From CAXXOK01 sp963663285 (GTDB taxonomy: Bacteria > Bacillota > Clostridia > Christensenellales > Aristaeellaceae): a DNA stretch of 64,000 bases. The notes beneath the pieces were generated by a model. That model was not told the DNA's origin and did not search any database. It saw only the letters and a list, made by a program, of their open reading frames with translations. Position 1 is the stretch's first letter. Each line of letters opens with the position of its first letter. Both the position numbers and the translations under genes were made by a program. Location of the stretch: positions 1,488,001 through 1,552,000 of the forward strand of contig CAXXNI010000002.1 in the NCBI GenBank assembly GCA_963663285.2, in the 5' to 3' direction. Shown here one piece after another: positions 8,252 to 16,379 of this stretch.

Positions 8252-9981
8252 AGCGGAGCCAAAGCCTGCAAACAACGCTGCTGATTTCCTTCATCGCCTG
8301 TATCAGCCTCATTTTGGCGTTCATCGTCGCCGCGGTGCTGCCCAGCACCTCCAATCTGCTGATGCAAAACGCGATTGACCGCACGCGTGAAACCGTACTG
8401 CAAAGCGCGGGCAGTGTGGACATTTATGTCAGCAGTTTGCTGAGCACGCTGAATTACACAGCTGCCGCCATATCGGACACCATCGGCACACAGGACGATG
8501 GCACCTGGCGACAGCATGTGGATTTTCTCAAGGAAAGCAACAACGATATAACCACAATCGCCGTTTTTGCCGCTGATGGTTCCGCCCTGTATACGACGGG
8601 CGGAGCTTTAAACGAGCCGCCCGCCACTGTACGCAACGCAGAATGGTTCCAAAAAGCCTTATTATGGCAGGGCGCATCTACTTATTTTTCCTCGCCGCAT
8701 GTGGAGTCGCTTTTTGGGGATCAACGCAGTTTTATCATTACATTATCCCACGCGTTTTATTATTACGATGATATAGGCGCACAGCAGACGGGTGTATTGC
8801 TGATGGATGTCAGTTACAGCGCTTTCAGCGAATTAACGGAAGATACCAGTCTTTCCACCAGTGGTTACCTATATATATTGGATGAGAATAATCAGATTAT
8901 TTTCCATCCGCGCATCCAAATGCTATACAGTGATCTGGCGCAGGAGGATACGTCAGCAGCGGTCAGCCAAGTGCTTGGCAACACCAGCGATCATGCCGAT
9001 GGCCGCGCACGGGCCTTGATTATCACCTCCCTGTCCAACACAAGGTGGCGGCTTGTGGGTGTTGCCTATTTTGATGAGATTTCACAGCTGCAAAGTGCTT
9101 TCAAACGTATCATCGCTGTTGTTATTCTCTGCGCGGCGTTGCTTTCGCTCATCCCCGCATCTTTAATCGCACATAGCGTAACCAAACCGATTCTTCATTT
9201 GGAGCATAAAATGCAAAAGGTGGAAGCCGGCGATTTATCCGTTACCATCGGCGAACGCAGTTATACGGAGATCCGCGCCGTATCGGTCGCTTTCAACCAC
9301 ATGCTCGCGCGTATCCGTATGTTGATGGATCAGGTTGTACAGGAACAGGAAAAGAAACGCCTGTACGAGCTTAACGCATTGCAGGCGCAGATCAACCCAC
9401 ACTTTTTATACAATACGCTGGATTCAATCATCTGGATGGAGGAGCGCGGTAAAAGCCGCGAGGCGATCACCATGGTTTCGGCGCTGGCGCGTTTGTTTCG
9501 TATTTCCATTAGCAAAGGCCGCCCCACCATCTTCGTACATGAAGAGCTGGAGCATGTTCGCAATTATTTGATTATTCAAAAAATGCGGTTTAAAGAAAAG
9601 TTTACCTATGAAATCACCATGGAGGAAGCTGCCCGGAACGAGCAGACCATCAAACTGATTATTCAGCCGCTGGTGGAAAACGCTATTTCTCACGGGTTTG
9701 ACCAGACACTGGAAGATGAGCTGCATATTACTGTTTCCGCATACCTGTCGCCAAGCGCGTTGATATTTTGCGTTAAGGACGACGGCGTGGGCATGCCGCC
9801 GGAAAAAGTGGATAGCCTCTTGCAGATGCCGCCCGGTAAAAGCGGCATTGGGCTGAAAAACGTACACGAGCGCATCCAGTTGATTTGCGGCAGCCAATAC
9901 GGGCTGACTATACACAGTGTTGAGGAGGAAGGTACCGTCGTGTACGCCCGCCTTCCCCGCCACCTGGAGGTGTTGGAATGA
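8236..9981 (+). CDS. Membrane sensor histidine kinase (YesM/LytS-like)
   Basis: 581 residues. TM1 lies at about residues 14-36, followed by a ~250-residue extracellular sensing region of likely Cache type, and TM2 at about 290-312. A HAMP segment follows, then the His_kinase motif QINPHFLYNTLDS with the phospho-accepting His near 395. The ATPase domain has an N box (QPLVENAISHG) and a G box (GIGLKNV). The start is TTG inside the end of the regulator gene, with GGGGGCAG upstream; no ATG or GTG fits. The stop overlaps the next gene by 4 bases (ATGA). The two binding proteins behind it may help sense the sugar. Confidence 0.88.
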   Translation: MRRFVKRSQSLQTTLLISFIACISLILAFIVAAVLPSTSNLLMQNAIDRTRETVLQSAGSVDIYVSSLLSTLNYTAAAISDTIGTQDDGTWRQHVDFLKESNNDITTIAVFAADGSALYTTGGALNEPPATVRNAEWFQKALLWQGASTYFSSPHVESLFGDQRSFIITLSHAFYYYDDIGAQQTGVLLMDVSYSAFSELTEDTSLSTSGYLYILDENNQIIFHPRIQMLYSDLAQEDTSAAVSQVLGNTSDHADGRARALIITSLSNTRWRLVGVAYFDEISQLQSAFKRIIAVVILCAALLSLIPASLIAHSVTKPILHLEHKMQKVEAGDLSVTIGERSYTEIRAVSVAFNHMLARIRMLMDQVVQEQEKKRLYELNALQAQINPHFLYNTLDSIIWMEERGKSREAITMVSALARLFRISISKGRPTIFVHEELEHVRNYLIIQKMRFKEKFTYEITMEEAARNEQTIKLIIQPLVENAISHGFDQTLEDELHITVSAYLSPSALIFCVKDDGVGMPPEKVDSLLQMPPGKSGIGLKNVHERIQLICGSQYGLTIHSVEEEGTVVYARLPRHLEVLE

Positions 9982-10862
9982 AGAAATTGTGGCTGCTCAT
10001 TTTCGTCTGCCTGACCGCCGTTGCTCTGCTCATGCTTTCTATCACATCAAGCGATACCCAAAGCACCACGCGGGTACCCTCCTGCCGTATAGCTTTGCTG
10101 ACGGCAAATGAGACCGGCTCACTCTACCTGCAAATTAAACAGGGGGCTTTGGACGCGGCTGACTACCTTAATGCCGATTTAACCATTCAAACCATTAACA
10201 CCGCCGACCCCCAAGCGCTGGCGGAGGAGCTGCATAACAGTGAAACCATCGCCGCCGTTCTCTTTATAGACGATATGGATGCAACCGCTGTTTGGGTTGC
10301 CGCTTTACAAGCCAATGATATTCTGACCGTTACGCTTGGGAATGATCTTGGTGATTGTGAAGTACTCAGCAATACGGCCGCAAATACTCTCGCCTTTATC
10401 GATGCTGCCTCCGCCTATGGCAGCGGCAGACTTTTGCTGACCGGAAGCGGTAACGAAGACTTGTACCATGCAATTCTTGAAAAATGGCAGGGGGATGTGC
10501 TGACATTACAATCTCCGGCTGATGCCGCTACTGCGGAAGAAGGGGACGCTATAATCGCGCTGGACAGCACAAGCGCAAAAGCAATACTGGATTTAAAAGA
10601 ATCAGGCAGCATACACGCCGGCACGCCATTTTTTTGCTATGATACAGGCGATAGCCGCGCCGTTGATCTGGAAACCGGAATGATACAGGGGATGCTGCTG
10701 CTTCGCCCCTATACCGTAGGGTACCGCGCACTGCAAACAGCGCAGCGGGTATGCCAAAACGAAAACGCCGTCCACACCGTTCATGTTGCTGCCGCTATGA
10801 TCACGAAGGATGAAATGTATTTACCGGAAAATGTAAACATCGTTTTCCCGCTGCTGCAATAG
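9978..10862 (+). CDS. Diverged periplasmic-binding-protein-like sensor protein
   Basis: 294 residues with an N-terminal membrane anchor or signal (residues 5-24). The rest has the alternating pattern of a Peripla_BP_4 sugar-binding fold (CRIALLTAN at the start of domain 1, FCYDTGDSRAVDLE near 220). It lacks the calcium loop and the ligand residues of MglB, so it binds something else or only signals. It is translationally coupled to the kinase (ATGA overlap). XylFII-LytS pairs show that binding proteins can act as sensors for such kinases; a similar role here is inference. The hydrophobic segment has no lipobox, so it may stay membrane-anchored. Confidence 0.6.
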   Translation: MKKLWLLIFVCLTAVALLMLSITSSDTQSTTRVPSCRIALLTANETGSLYLQIKQGALDAADYLNADLTIQTINTADPQALAEELHNSETIAAVLFIDDMDATAVWVAALQANDILTVTLGNDLGDCEVLSNTAANTLAFIDAASAYGSGRLLLTGSGNEDLYHAILEKWQGDVLTLQSPADAATAEEGDAIIALDSTSAKAILDLKESGSIHAGTPFFCYDTGDSRAVDLETGMIQGMLLLRPYTVGYRALQTAQRVCQNENAVHTVHVAAAMITKDEMYLPENVNIVFPLLQ

Positions 10863-10878
10863 GGAAAGGAACATAAAT

Positions 10879-11853
10879 ATGAAAAAATGGCTGCTCTCCA
10901 CGCTGATGCTCTGTTGTCTGCTCTTTTCCTCGGCAACCGCAGAAGAACCCAATATTGCCTTTCTAGCCTACAACTCGCAGGACACTTTTATCGCCAGTGT
11001 GATTTCTCAGGTGGAAGACCGTGCTGCCGGCGCCGCTACGCTTACGGTGCTCAACGCGGAAAACAATCAAAACACACAAAACAACCAGTTGCAGCAACAA
11101 TTAGCTTCCGGTGTAGATGCGGTTATTGTGAATGCGGTAGACCGTACGGCCGCTGTTTACTTGATTGGTCTTGCCATGCATTATGATACGCCTATCGTGT
11201 TTTTTAACCGCGAGCCGCTGTATGAGGATCTCTGCCTGTACGATAAAGCCTATTATGTCGGTACCGACCCAAAGGAATTAGGTTCGATCTGCGGGCAGTT
11301 GATAGCCGATTATTTTCACACGCACCCGGAAGCGGATGTAAACGGGGATGGAATTATCCAATACATATTACTCAAAGGCGAACTGGGGCATCAGGACGCT
11401 GAATTACGCACACTGTACTCCATCCGGGCGATTCAGGATGCCGGTTTCACCTTGGAAAAACTTGCCGAGGAGGATGCGCACTGGGAGCGTGCCAAGGGGC
11501 AGGAAGCGATGGCTGCATTTCTAAACGAGTTTGGCCGCCAGATTGAATGTGTTATTTCCAATAATGACGATATGGCGTTGGGGGCTATTGACGCGCTCAA
11601 AGCCGCCGGTTATTTTACCGGAAACCTGTACATGCCGGTGGTAGGCGTGGATGCAACAAGGCAAGCCATGGAGGCGCTTTCGCAGAAAACTCTGCTGGGT
11701 ACGGTGTTAAACGACGCGATCGGGCAGGGAAACGCGGCGTTTGATCTTGCTTTATTACTGGCTTCCAGACAATCGACAGATACATTAACATATACGATTC
11801 AAAACGAAAAATACATTTGGATACCAGGCTGCGCCATTCCATCGGAGTCCTGA
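10879..11853 (+). CDS. Galactose/glucose-binding protein, MglB-like, without its own permease
   Basis: 324 residues with a signal peptide ending near ATA at residue 22 and no lipobox. It resembles E. coli MglB closely: FFNREP (~98), YYVGTD (~115), calcium loop DVNGDGIIQ (~153), KGELGHQDAELR with the ligand His, Asp and Arg, the HW tryptophan (~195), NNDDMALGA and VGVDAT. The galactose/glucose contact residues that I can align are kept, unlike in the binding protein next to the ABC genes. It lies 16 bases after the sensor-like gene, with AGGGAAAGGA as ribosome site. It could serve the divergent ABC transporter or act as the sugar-loaded partner of the histidine kinase. Confidence 0.83.
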   Translation: MKKWLLSTLMLCCLLFSSATAEEPNIAFLAYNSQDTFIASVISQVEDRAAGAATLTVLNAENNQNTQNNQLQQQLASGVDAVIVNAVDRTAAVYLIGLAMHYDTPIVFFNREPLYEDLCLYDKAYYVGTDPKELGSICGQLIADYFHTHPEADVNGDGIIQYILLKGELGHQDAELRTLYSIRAIQDAGFTLEKLAEEDAHWERAKGQEAMAAFLNEFGRQIECVISNNDDMALGAIDALKAAGYFTGNLYMPVVGVDATRQAMEALSQKTLLGTVLNDAIGQGNAAFDLALLLASRQSTDTLTYTIQNEKYIWIPGCAIPSES

Positions 11854-11894
11854 TTCTTACATGCTTATTTCTACTTACTGTTTACAGCGAAACA

Positions 11895-11924
11895 TTGACA
11901 TTCCAGCGTTTTTTGAAGTATGAT
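11895..11924 (+). promoter_or_regulatory. Promoter of the nucleotide-sugar operon
   Basis: TTGACA (11895-11900), an 18-base spacer, TATGAT (11919-11924). The transcript would start near 11931, just before a hairpin. Confidence 0.6.
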
Positions 11925-11935
11925 AAACAGGTTCT

Positions 11936-11965
11936 GAACCCGCATGCATACGCTTGGGTTCTTTT
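11936..11965 (+). terminator. Hairpin in the leader of the nucleotide-sugar operon
   Basis: GAACCC (11936-11941) pairs with GGGTTC (11956-11961) and TTTT follows. It could end the upstream operon, but it also falls at the very start of the downstream transcript, where it could act as an attenuator or 5' stabilising stem. Confidence 0.5.
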
Positions 11966-12017
11966 ACACAATAATCATGTTGGTACGCAAACCGGCATAA
12001 AATAAAGGAGAAGAGCT

Positions 12018-13325
12018 ATGTCCATGCTCAAGCAGAAGATTAAAGATCGTACCGTAACGCTTGGCGTCGTAGGCCTGGGTTATGTAGGGCTTCCGCTGGC
12101 GGTGGAAAAAGCCAAGGCGGGCTTTTACGTTATCGGCTTTGATGTACAGGAAGAAAAGGTGGATATGGTCAATCGTGGCCATAACTATATTGGCGATGTT
12201 GTGAATCAGGATCTGGAATCCATTGTTGCCAGCGGGCATTTAAAAGCCACTACGGATTTTGCCTCCGTTGCCAGCTGTGATTGCGTTTGCATCGCGGTAC
12301 CAACGCCGCTGGACGAGCACCAGCAACCGGATATCAGCTATGTGCGTGCTTCTGCTGAAAGTATTACTCCTTACATGCATAAAGATATGCTGATTGTGCT
12401 GGAGTCTACCACCTACCCCGGCACGACCGAGGAACTGCTGCGCCCCATTCTGGAAAAGAGCGGTTTTGTATGCGGCGTGGATTTCTACCTCGCTTTCTCG
12501 CCGGAACGTGTAGACCCCGGCAACGCATATTACAAAACCCGTAACACCCCCAAAGTGGTGGGCGGTTATACCCCCGAGTGCACCGATATTGCCGCCACCC
12601 TGTATGAAGCGGTATTGGAAGCGCCTGTACACCGCGTTTCCTCCCCTGCCGTGGCGGAAATGGAAAAGATTCTCGAAAATACCTACCGCAACGTGAACAT
12701 CGGTCTGATTAATGAATTGGCGATGCTGACCGAACGCATGGGTATCAACATCTGGGAGGTCATTGACGCCGCCAAAAGCAAGCCCTACGGCTTTCAGGCT
12801 TTTTACCCGGGCCCCGGTCTGGGCGGGCACTGCATTCCGCTGGACCCCTATTATCTCAGCTGGAAAGCTCGCGAATTCGGTTTTCATACCTCAATGATCG
12901 AATCCAGCATGATGATCAACGACCGGATGCCGGAATACTGCTGCCAGCGCGCCATGAAAGTGCTCAACGAACAAAAAAAAGCACTGAACGGCGCAAATGT
13001 GCTGGTGCTTGGCGTTGCCTATAAGCAAAACATTGACGATTACCGCGAAAGTCCTGCCCTGCGGGTGATCAAGTGCCTCAAGGCAAACGGTGCGCAGGTT
13101 ACATATTTCGATCCCTTTATCCCCCAATATAAGTTTGAGGGCGAAGTGGTTTCCGGCATACCGGCCTTAACAGCCGACGCGCTGGAAAACAGCGATCTGG
13201 TCATGGTAACGGCGGCGCATACCACCATCGATTATGATTTTGTCGCCATGCATGCCCCGATTGTTTTTGACACCAAAAACGCGATGAAAAACGTTGAAAA
13301 ACGCGATAACATCCGCGTACTGTAA
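12018..13325 (+). CDS. UDP-N-acetylglucosamine/mannosamine 6-dehydrogenase (WbpA/WecC-like)
   Basis: 435 residues. It oxidises C6 of a UDP-N-acetylhexosamine to the uronic acid with two NAD+ in the cytoplasm. Seen: the Rossmann start GLGYVGLPLA (residues 12-21), the ENTYRNVNIGL helix near 215, and the catalytic cysteine in GPGLGGHCIPLDP near 270. The C-terminal UDP-binding domain contains GVAYKQNIDDYRESPA. First gene of a three-gene operon whose order (dehydrogenase, oxidoreductase, acetyltransferase) matches wbpA-wbpB-wbpD, which makes diacetylated amino-uronic acid sugars. ATG 12018 follows AAAGGAG. Confidence 0.9.
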   Translation: MSMLKQKIKDRTVTLGVVGLGYVGLPLAVEKAKAGFYVIGFDVQEEKVDMVNRGHNYIGDVVNQDLESIVASGHLKATTDFASVASCDCVCIAVPTPLDEHQQPDISYVRASAESITPYMHKDMLIVLESTTYPGTTEELLRPILEKSGFVCGVDFYLAFSPERVDPGNAYYKTRNTPKVVGGYTPECTDIAATLYEAVLEAPVHRVSSPAVAEMEKILENTYRNVNIGLINELAMLTERMGINIWEVIDAAKSKPYGFQAFYPGPGLGGHCIPLDPYYLSWKAREFGFHTSMIESSMMINDRMPEYCCQRAMKVLNEQKKALNGANVLVLGVAYKQNIDDYRESPALRVIKCLKANGAQVTYFDPFIPQYKFEGEVVSGIPALTADALENSDLVMVTAAHTTIDYDFVAMHAPIVFDTKNAMKNVEKRDNIRVL

Positions 13326-13340
13326 GGAGGCTACCCGGAA

Positions 13341-14441
13341 ATGAGCCAACGGCTCCGCTATGCTTTAATCGGTTGCGGCCGCATTGCGCCCAACCATGTG
13401 GCTGCCGTATGCCATAACGAGGATACGCTTGAATTTTGCGCCGTATGCGATGTAGACCCGACGCGTATGGAAACAGTACTGGAACAATTATCCACAGCCG
13501 CAAAAAGTAAAATAGCACGCTATACGGATTACCGCCAAATGCTTGCCGAAGTCAAACCCCAGCTGGTCGCCGTTGCAACCGAAAGCGGGAAGCATGCCGC
13601 TATCGGGCTGGATTGCATCCACGCAGGCGCAAGCGTTATTATTGAAAAACCATTAGCGCTCAGCATGGCGGACGGACGCGCATTGATTACTGCCGCACAG
13701 GAAGCAGGCGTCAAGCTTTGCGCCTGCCACCAGAACCGGTTTAATAAATCCATCCAGAAAATACGTACCGCCGTGGATGAAAAGCGGTTTGGCCGTATGC
13801 TGCACGGTGCGGCGCATGTACGCTGGAACCGCGGGCCCTCCTATTACGAGCAGGCCCCGTGGCGCGGCACCTGGGAGCAGGACGGCGGCACGCTGATGAA
13901 CCAATGCATTCACAGCATCGACCTGCTTCGCTGGATGATGGGCGACGATGTTGACGAGGTAATCGCCTATACCGATAATTTGGATCATCCTTATATACAG
14001 GCCGAAGACACAGGCATGGCACTGGTACATTTCGGCAACGGCGCATATGGCATCATCGAAGGCACTACCAACGTTTACCCGCATAATCTGGAAGAGACGC
14101 TCTACCTCTTTGGGCAGGACGGCACGGTAAAAGCCGGCGGCAAGAGCGTAAATATTATTGAAGAATGGGATTTCCGCGATGGCCGCGGCGACCCCGCCAC
14201 CATTAAAATGGAGTTTGGCGAAAACCCGCCGAACGTTTACGGATTTGGGCACCGTCCGTTATATGCGGATGTGGCGCAAGCTATTTTACAGGACCGTAAA
14301 CCTTACGTAGACGGCGAAGCCGGGCTGCGCGCAATGGAACTGGTATTGGCGATCTATCGGAGCGCGGCAACACGCCAGCCGGTAAAATTACCACTGGATG
14401 ATTGTGCAACCACCGATTTTACAGGGAGGTTCGACAAATGA
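13341..14441 (+). CDS. Gfo/Idh/MocA oxidoreductase, WbpB-like
   Basis: 366 residues. The N-terminal Rossmann domain begins with ALIGCGRIAPNH; the sugar-domain motif EKPLALS is near residue 100, and catalytic-type residues lie in GGTLMNQCIHSIDLLRWMMG near 190. By operon position it would oxidise C3 of UDP-GlcNAcA to the 3-keto sugar, using NAD+. Many family members act on other sugars, so the role rests on its neighbours. It lies 15 bases after the dehydrogenase gene and overlaps the acetyltransferase start by 4 bases. Confidence 0.85.
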   Translation: MSQRLRYALIGCGRIAPNHVAAVCHNEDTLEFCAVCDVDPTRMETVLEQLSTAAKSKIARYTDYRQMLAEVKPQLVAVATESGKHAAIGLDCIHAGASVIIEKPLALSMADGRALITAAQEAGVKLCACHQNRFNKSIQKIRTAVDEKRFGRMLHGAAHVRWNRGPSYYEQAPWRGTWEQDGGTLMNQCIHSIDLLRWMMGDDVDEVIAYTDNLDHPYIQAEDTGMALVHFGNGAYGIIEGTTNVYPHNLEETLYLFGQDGTVKAGGKSVNIIEEWDFRDGRGDPATIKMEFGENPPNVYGFGHRPLYADVAQAILQDRKPYVDGEAGLRAMELVLAIYRSAATRQPVKLPLDDCATTDFTGRFDK

Positions 14442-15016
14442 ACATCCACCCTACCGCTATTGTGGATGAGGGCGCGCAAATCGGCGAAGGTACACGTATA
14501 TGGCATTTTACCCATGTACAGGGCGGCGCGCGCATCGGCAGCAATTGCATGCTTGGTCAAAACGTATACGTCGGCAGTGGCGCTGTGATTGGCGACGATT
14601 GTAAAGTGCAAAACAACGTAAGCGTTTATGGCGGTGTCATTCTTGGTAACGGGGTTTTCTGCGGTCCCAGCTGCGTCTTTACGAACGATCTTACCCCCCG
14701 TGCCCGCTATCCCAAGGGACACGATCACTTTGTAACCACCCGCGTGTTGGATGGTGCCAGTATCGGCGCCAACGCAACCGTTGTTTGCGGACATATCATC
14801 GGCAAAAACGCCATGATCGGCGCCGGTGCGGTCGTAACCGACAACGTGCCGGATCACGCGCTCATGCTGGGGGTTCCCGCGACACAGCACGGTTTTGTTT
14901 GCACCTGCGGCAAACGCCTGAACGGCTTAAAATGTGAAAGCTGCGGACGCTTGTACATGCCTGTGGGAGAAGGATTACAAGAGGTTGATGCCCACAAGCA
15001 TCCCGTAAAATCCTGA
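14438..15016 (+). CDS. Hexapeptide-repeat N-acetyltransferase, WbpD-like
   Basis: 192 residues. The left-handed beta-helix repeats fill residues 1 to about 150 ([LIV]-G-x4 turns such as IGEGTRIW, IGSNCMLGQ, IGANATVVCG). It probably acetylates the C3 amine of a UDP-amino-uronic acid using acetyl-CoA. After the helix come four cysteines in CTCGKRLNGLKCESCG, which look like a small zinc ribbon and are common in WbpD-type enzymes. ATG 14438 overlaps the previous stop (ATGA) and has GGGAGG upstream. The aminotransferase step (WbpE) that must precede it is not encoded nearby. Confidence 0.86.
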   Translation: MNIHPTAIVDEGAQIGEGTRIWHFTHVQGGARIGSNCMLGQNVYVGSGAVIGDDCKVQNNVSVYGGVILGNGVFCGPSCVFTNDLTPRARYPKGHDHFVTTRVLDGASIGANATVVCGHIIGKNAMIGAGAVVTDNVPDHALMLGVPATQHGFVCTCGKRLNGLKCESCGRLYMPVGEGLQEVDAHKHPVKS

Positions 15017-15040
15017 CAGGTTAACATTATATGCGAACTA

Positions 15041-15074
15041 CGCCCGGTACCCTTAAAGGTACCGGGCGTTTATT
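15041..15074 (+). terminator. Terminator of the nucleotide-sugar operon
   Basis: Perfect 11-bp stem CGCCCGGTACC/GGTACCGGGCG with a 6-base loop followed by TTTATT. Confidence 0.88.
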
Positions 15075-15131
15075 GGTATTATAATGTTGGCGTGTTTTGC
15101 TAATACCGCCCAGCGTTTATGCGGTACGCAT

Positions 15132-16136
15132 TCAAGTGCTTCCACGTTTTACCAGTTCGCCGGAGAACACCATTTTCCGGGGCGCTTCCTCCCCACCCAA
15201 TACCGATAGCATGGTGGATACGCAATGATTACATAGCGTTTCCAACTTATTGTCCACACTGGTCAGCTCCGGCTCGCAGCACAAACAGAAATGCAGGTTA
15301 TTATATCCGATAATTGCCAGATCTTCCGGCACGTTCCGGTGTGCTATCCGTGCATATTTTGCCGCCCCCACACCTAGAATATCTTCCGAAGTCAGAACAG
15401 CGTCAAACTGCACGCCCTGTTTGTCCAATGCCATCAGATAGTCCCGTACGTCCGGCACGCTCATTTTATCCTTCTGAAAATTATGCATCAGTTCCGGCTG
15501 TACTGGTATACCCCGGCTTTTCAGGGCTTCACAATATCCTTCTATTTTCTTCTTGCCGCTGTAATTGCGGTTGTGATACAGATAAAGAATGTTCTTACGC
15601 CCCGTATCCAGCAAAAACAGTGTGGCGTCCATGGTGGCGTGCATATCGTCGCACAAAACGCAATATACGTTATCATGCGGGTAAGATGCATTCAGCAACA
15701 CCAACGGCACTTGTTTGGCGGCATTACGGAGATATTCGTTATCCGCATCCTTTTCTTCCACAAAGGTGGAACCCATCAGCACCATTCCATCTACGTGCTT
15801 GCCAAGCAGCAACTCCACGCCTTTGGCACGATCCTCCAGTGCTCTCCCTGTGCAGGAAAGGATACAATCATAGCCATTTTCCCGGAATTCGCGTTCCAGG
15901 TAGCTAAGCGCCTGTGCAAGATATACATCACTCGCATCAGGGCACAGTAATCCGATGGTTTTCATGCTTTTCAGCCCCAGCCCACGCGCAAACGCGTTTG
16001 GAACATAGCTTTGCTGGCGCATAACAGCCAATACCTTCTGCCGCGTTTTTTCGCTTACACGGTCGCTGCCGTTGAGTACGCGGGATACCGTCGCAATCGA
16101 TACGCCGGCTTTTTCGGAAATGTCATAGATATTCAT
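15132..16136 (-). CDS. LacI-family transcription regulator of the uronate cluster
   Basis: 334 residues. The LacI helix-turn-helix is at residues 1-25 (NIYDISEKAGVSIATVSRVLNG) with the hinge helix to about 60. A sugar-binding domain of periplasmic-binding-protein type follows. It diverges from the uronate genes and probably represses them until a pathway intermediate such as KDG or a uronate binds. ATG 16136 has AAGGAG upstream; 25 extra in-frame residues further upstream have no ribosome site. A palindrome GTAAACGCTTAC lies just before the start, consistent with self-regulation. Confidence 0.88.
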   Translation of the reverse strand: MNIYDISEKAGVSIATVSRVLNGSDRVSEKTRQKVLAVMRQQSYVPNAFARGLGLKSMKTIGLLCPDASDVYLAQALSYLEREFRENGYDCILSCTGRALEDRAKGVELLLGKHVDGMVLMGSTFVEEKDADNEYLRNAAKQVPLVLLNASYPHDNVYCVLCDDMHATMDATLFLLDTGRKNILYLYHNRNYSGKKKIEGYCEALKSRGIPVQPELMHNFQKDKMSVPDVRDYLMALDKQGVQFDAVLTSEDILGVGAAKYARIAHRNVPEDLAIIGYNNLHFCLCCEPELTSVDNKLETLCNHCVSTMLSVLGGEEAPRKMVFSGELVKRGST

Positions 16137-16147
16137 AAAAACTCCTT

Positions 16148-16161
16148 TGTAAACGCTTACG
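16148..16161. promoter_or_regulatory. Candidate LacI-type operator before the regulator gene
   Basis: GTAA-ACGC-TTAC (16149-16160) with a central CG, typical of LacI/GalR operators. It lies between the regulator's -10 (TATAAT on the minus strand, 16184-16179) and its start codon. Confidence 0.55.
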
Positions 16162-16281
16162 CATTTCCCTCGCCTTCTATTATAAACCACAAAATTAAAA
16201 AAGCAATCCAAAACCCTTACTATTCTTCATTCGTTCACACTTGAAGCTTTGATACGTTAAAAATAAGACAAAAGTTACACA

Positions 16282-16310
16282 TTGACTTACCGTTTCAATC
16301 GTCGTAAAAT
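16282..16310 (+). promoter_or_regulatory. Promoter of the uronate operon
   Basis: TTGACT (16282-16287), a 17-base spacer, TAAAAT (16305-16310). Confidence 0.65.
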
Positions 16311-16321
16311 GAAATTGGAAA

Positions 16322-16335
16322 TGTAATTGTTTACA
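16322..16335. promoter_or_regulatory. Candidate operator before uxaB
   Basis: TGTAA-TTGT-TTACA, a dyad with the same GTAA-N4-TTAC plan as the site before the LacI gene. It sits just after the expected transcription start, where a bound repressor would block elongation. Confidence 0.55.
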
Positions 16336-16379
16336 TTATCGTCCGTGCCACAGTGCGGCGAGACAGGAGAGATCATAAA

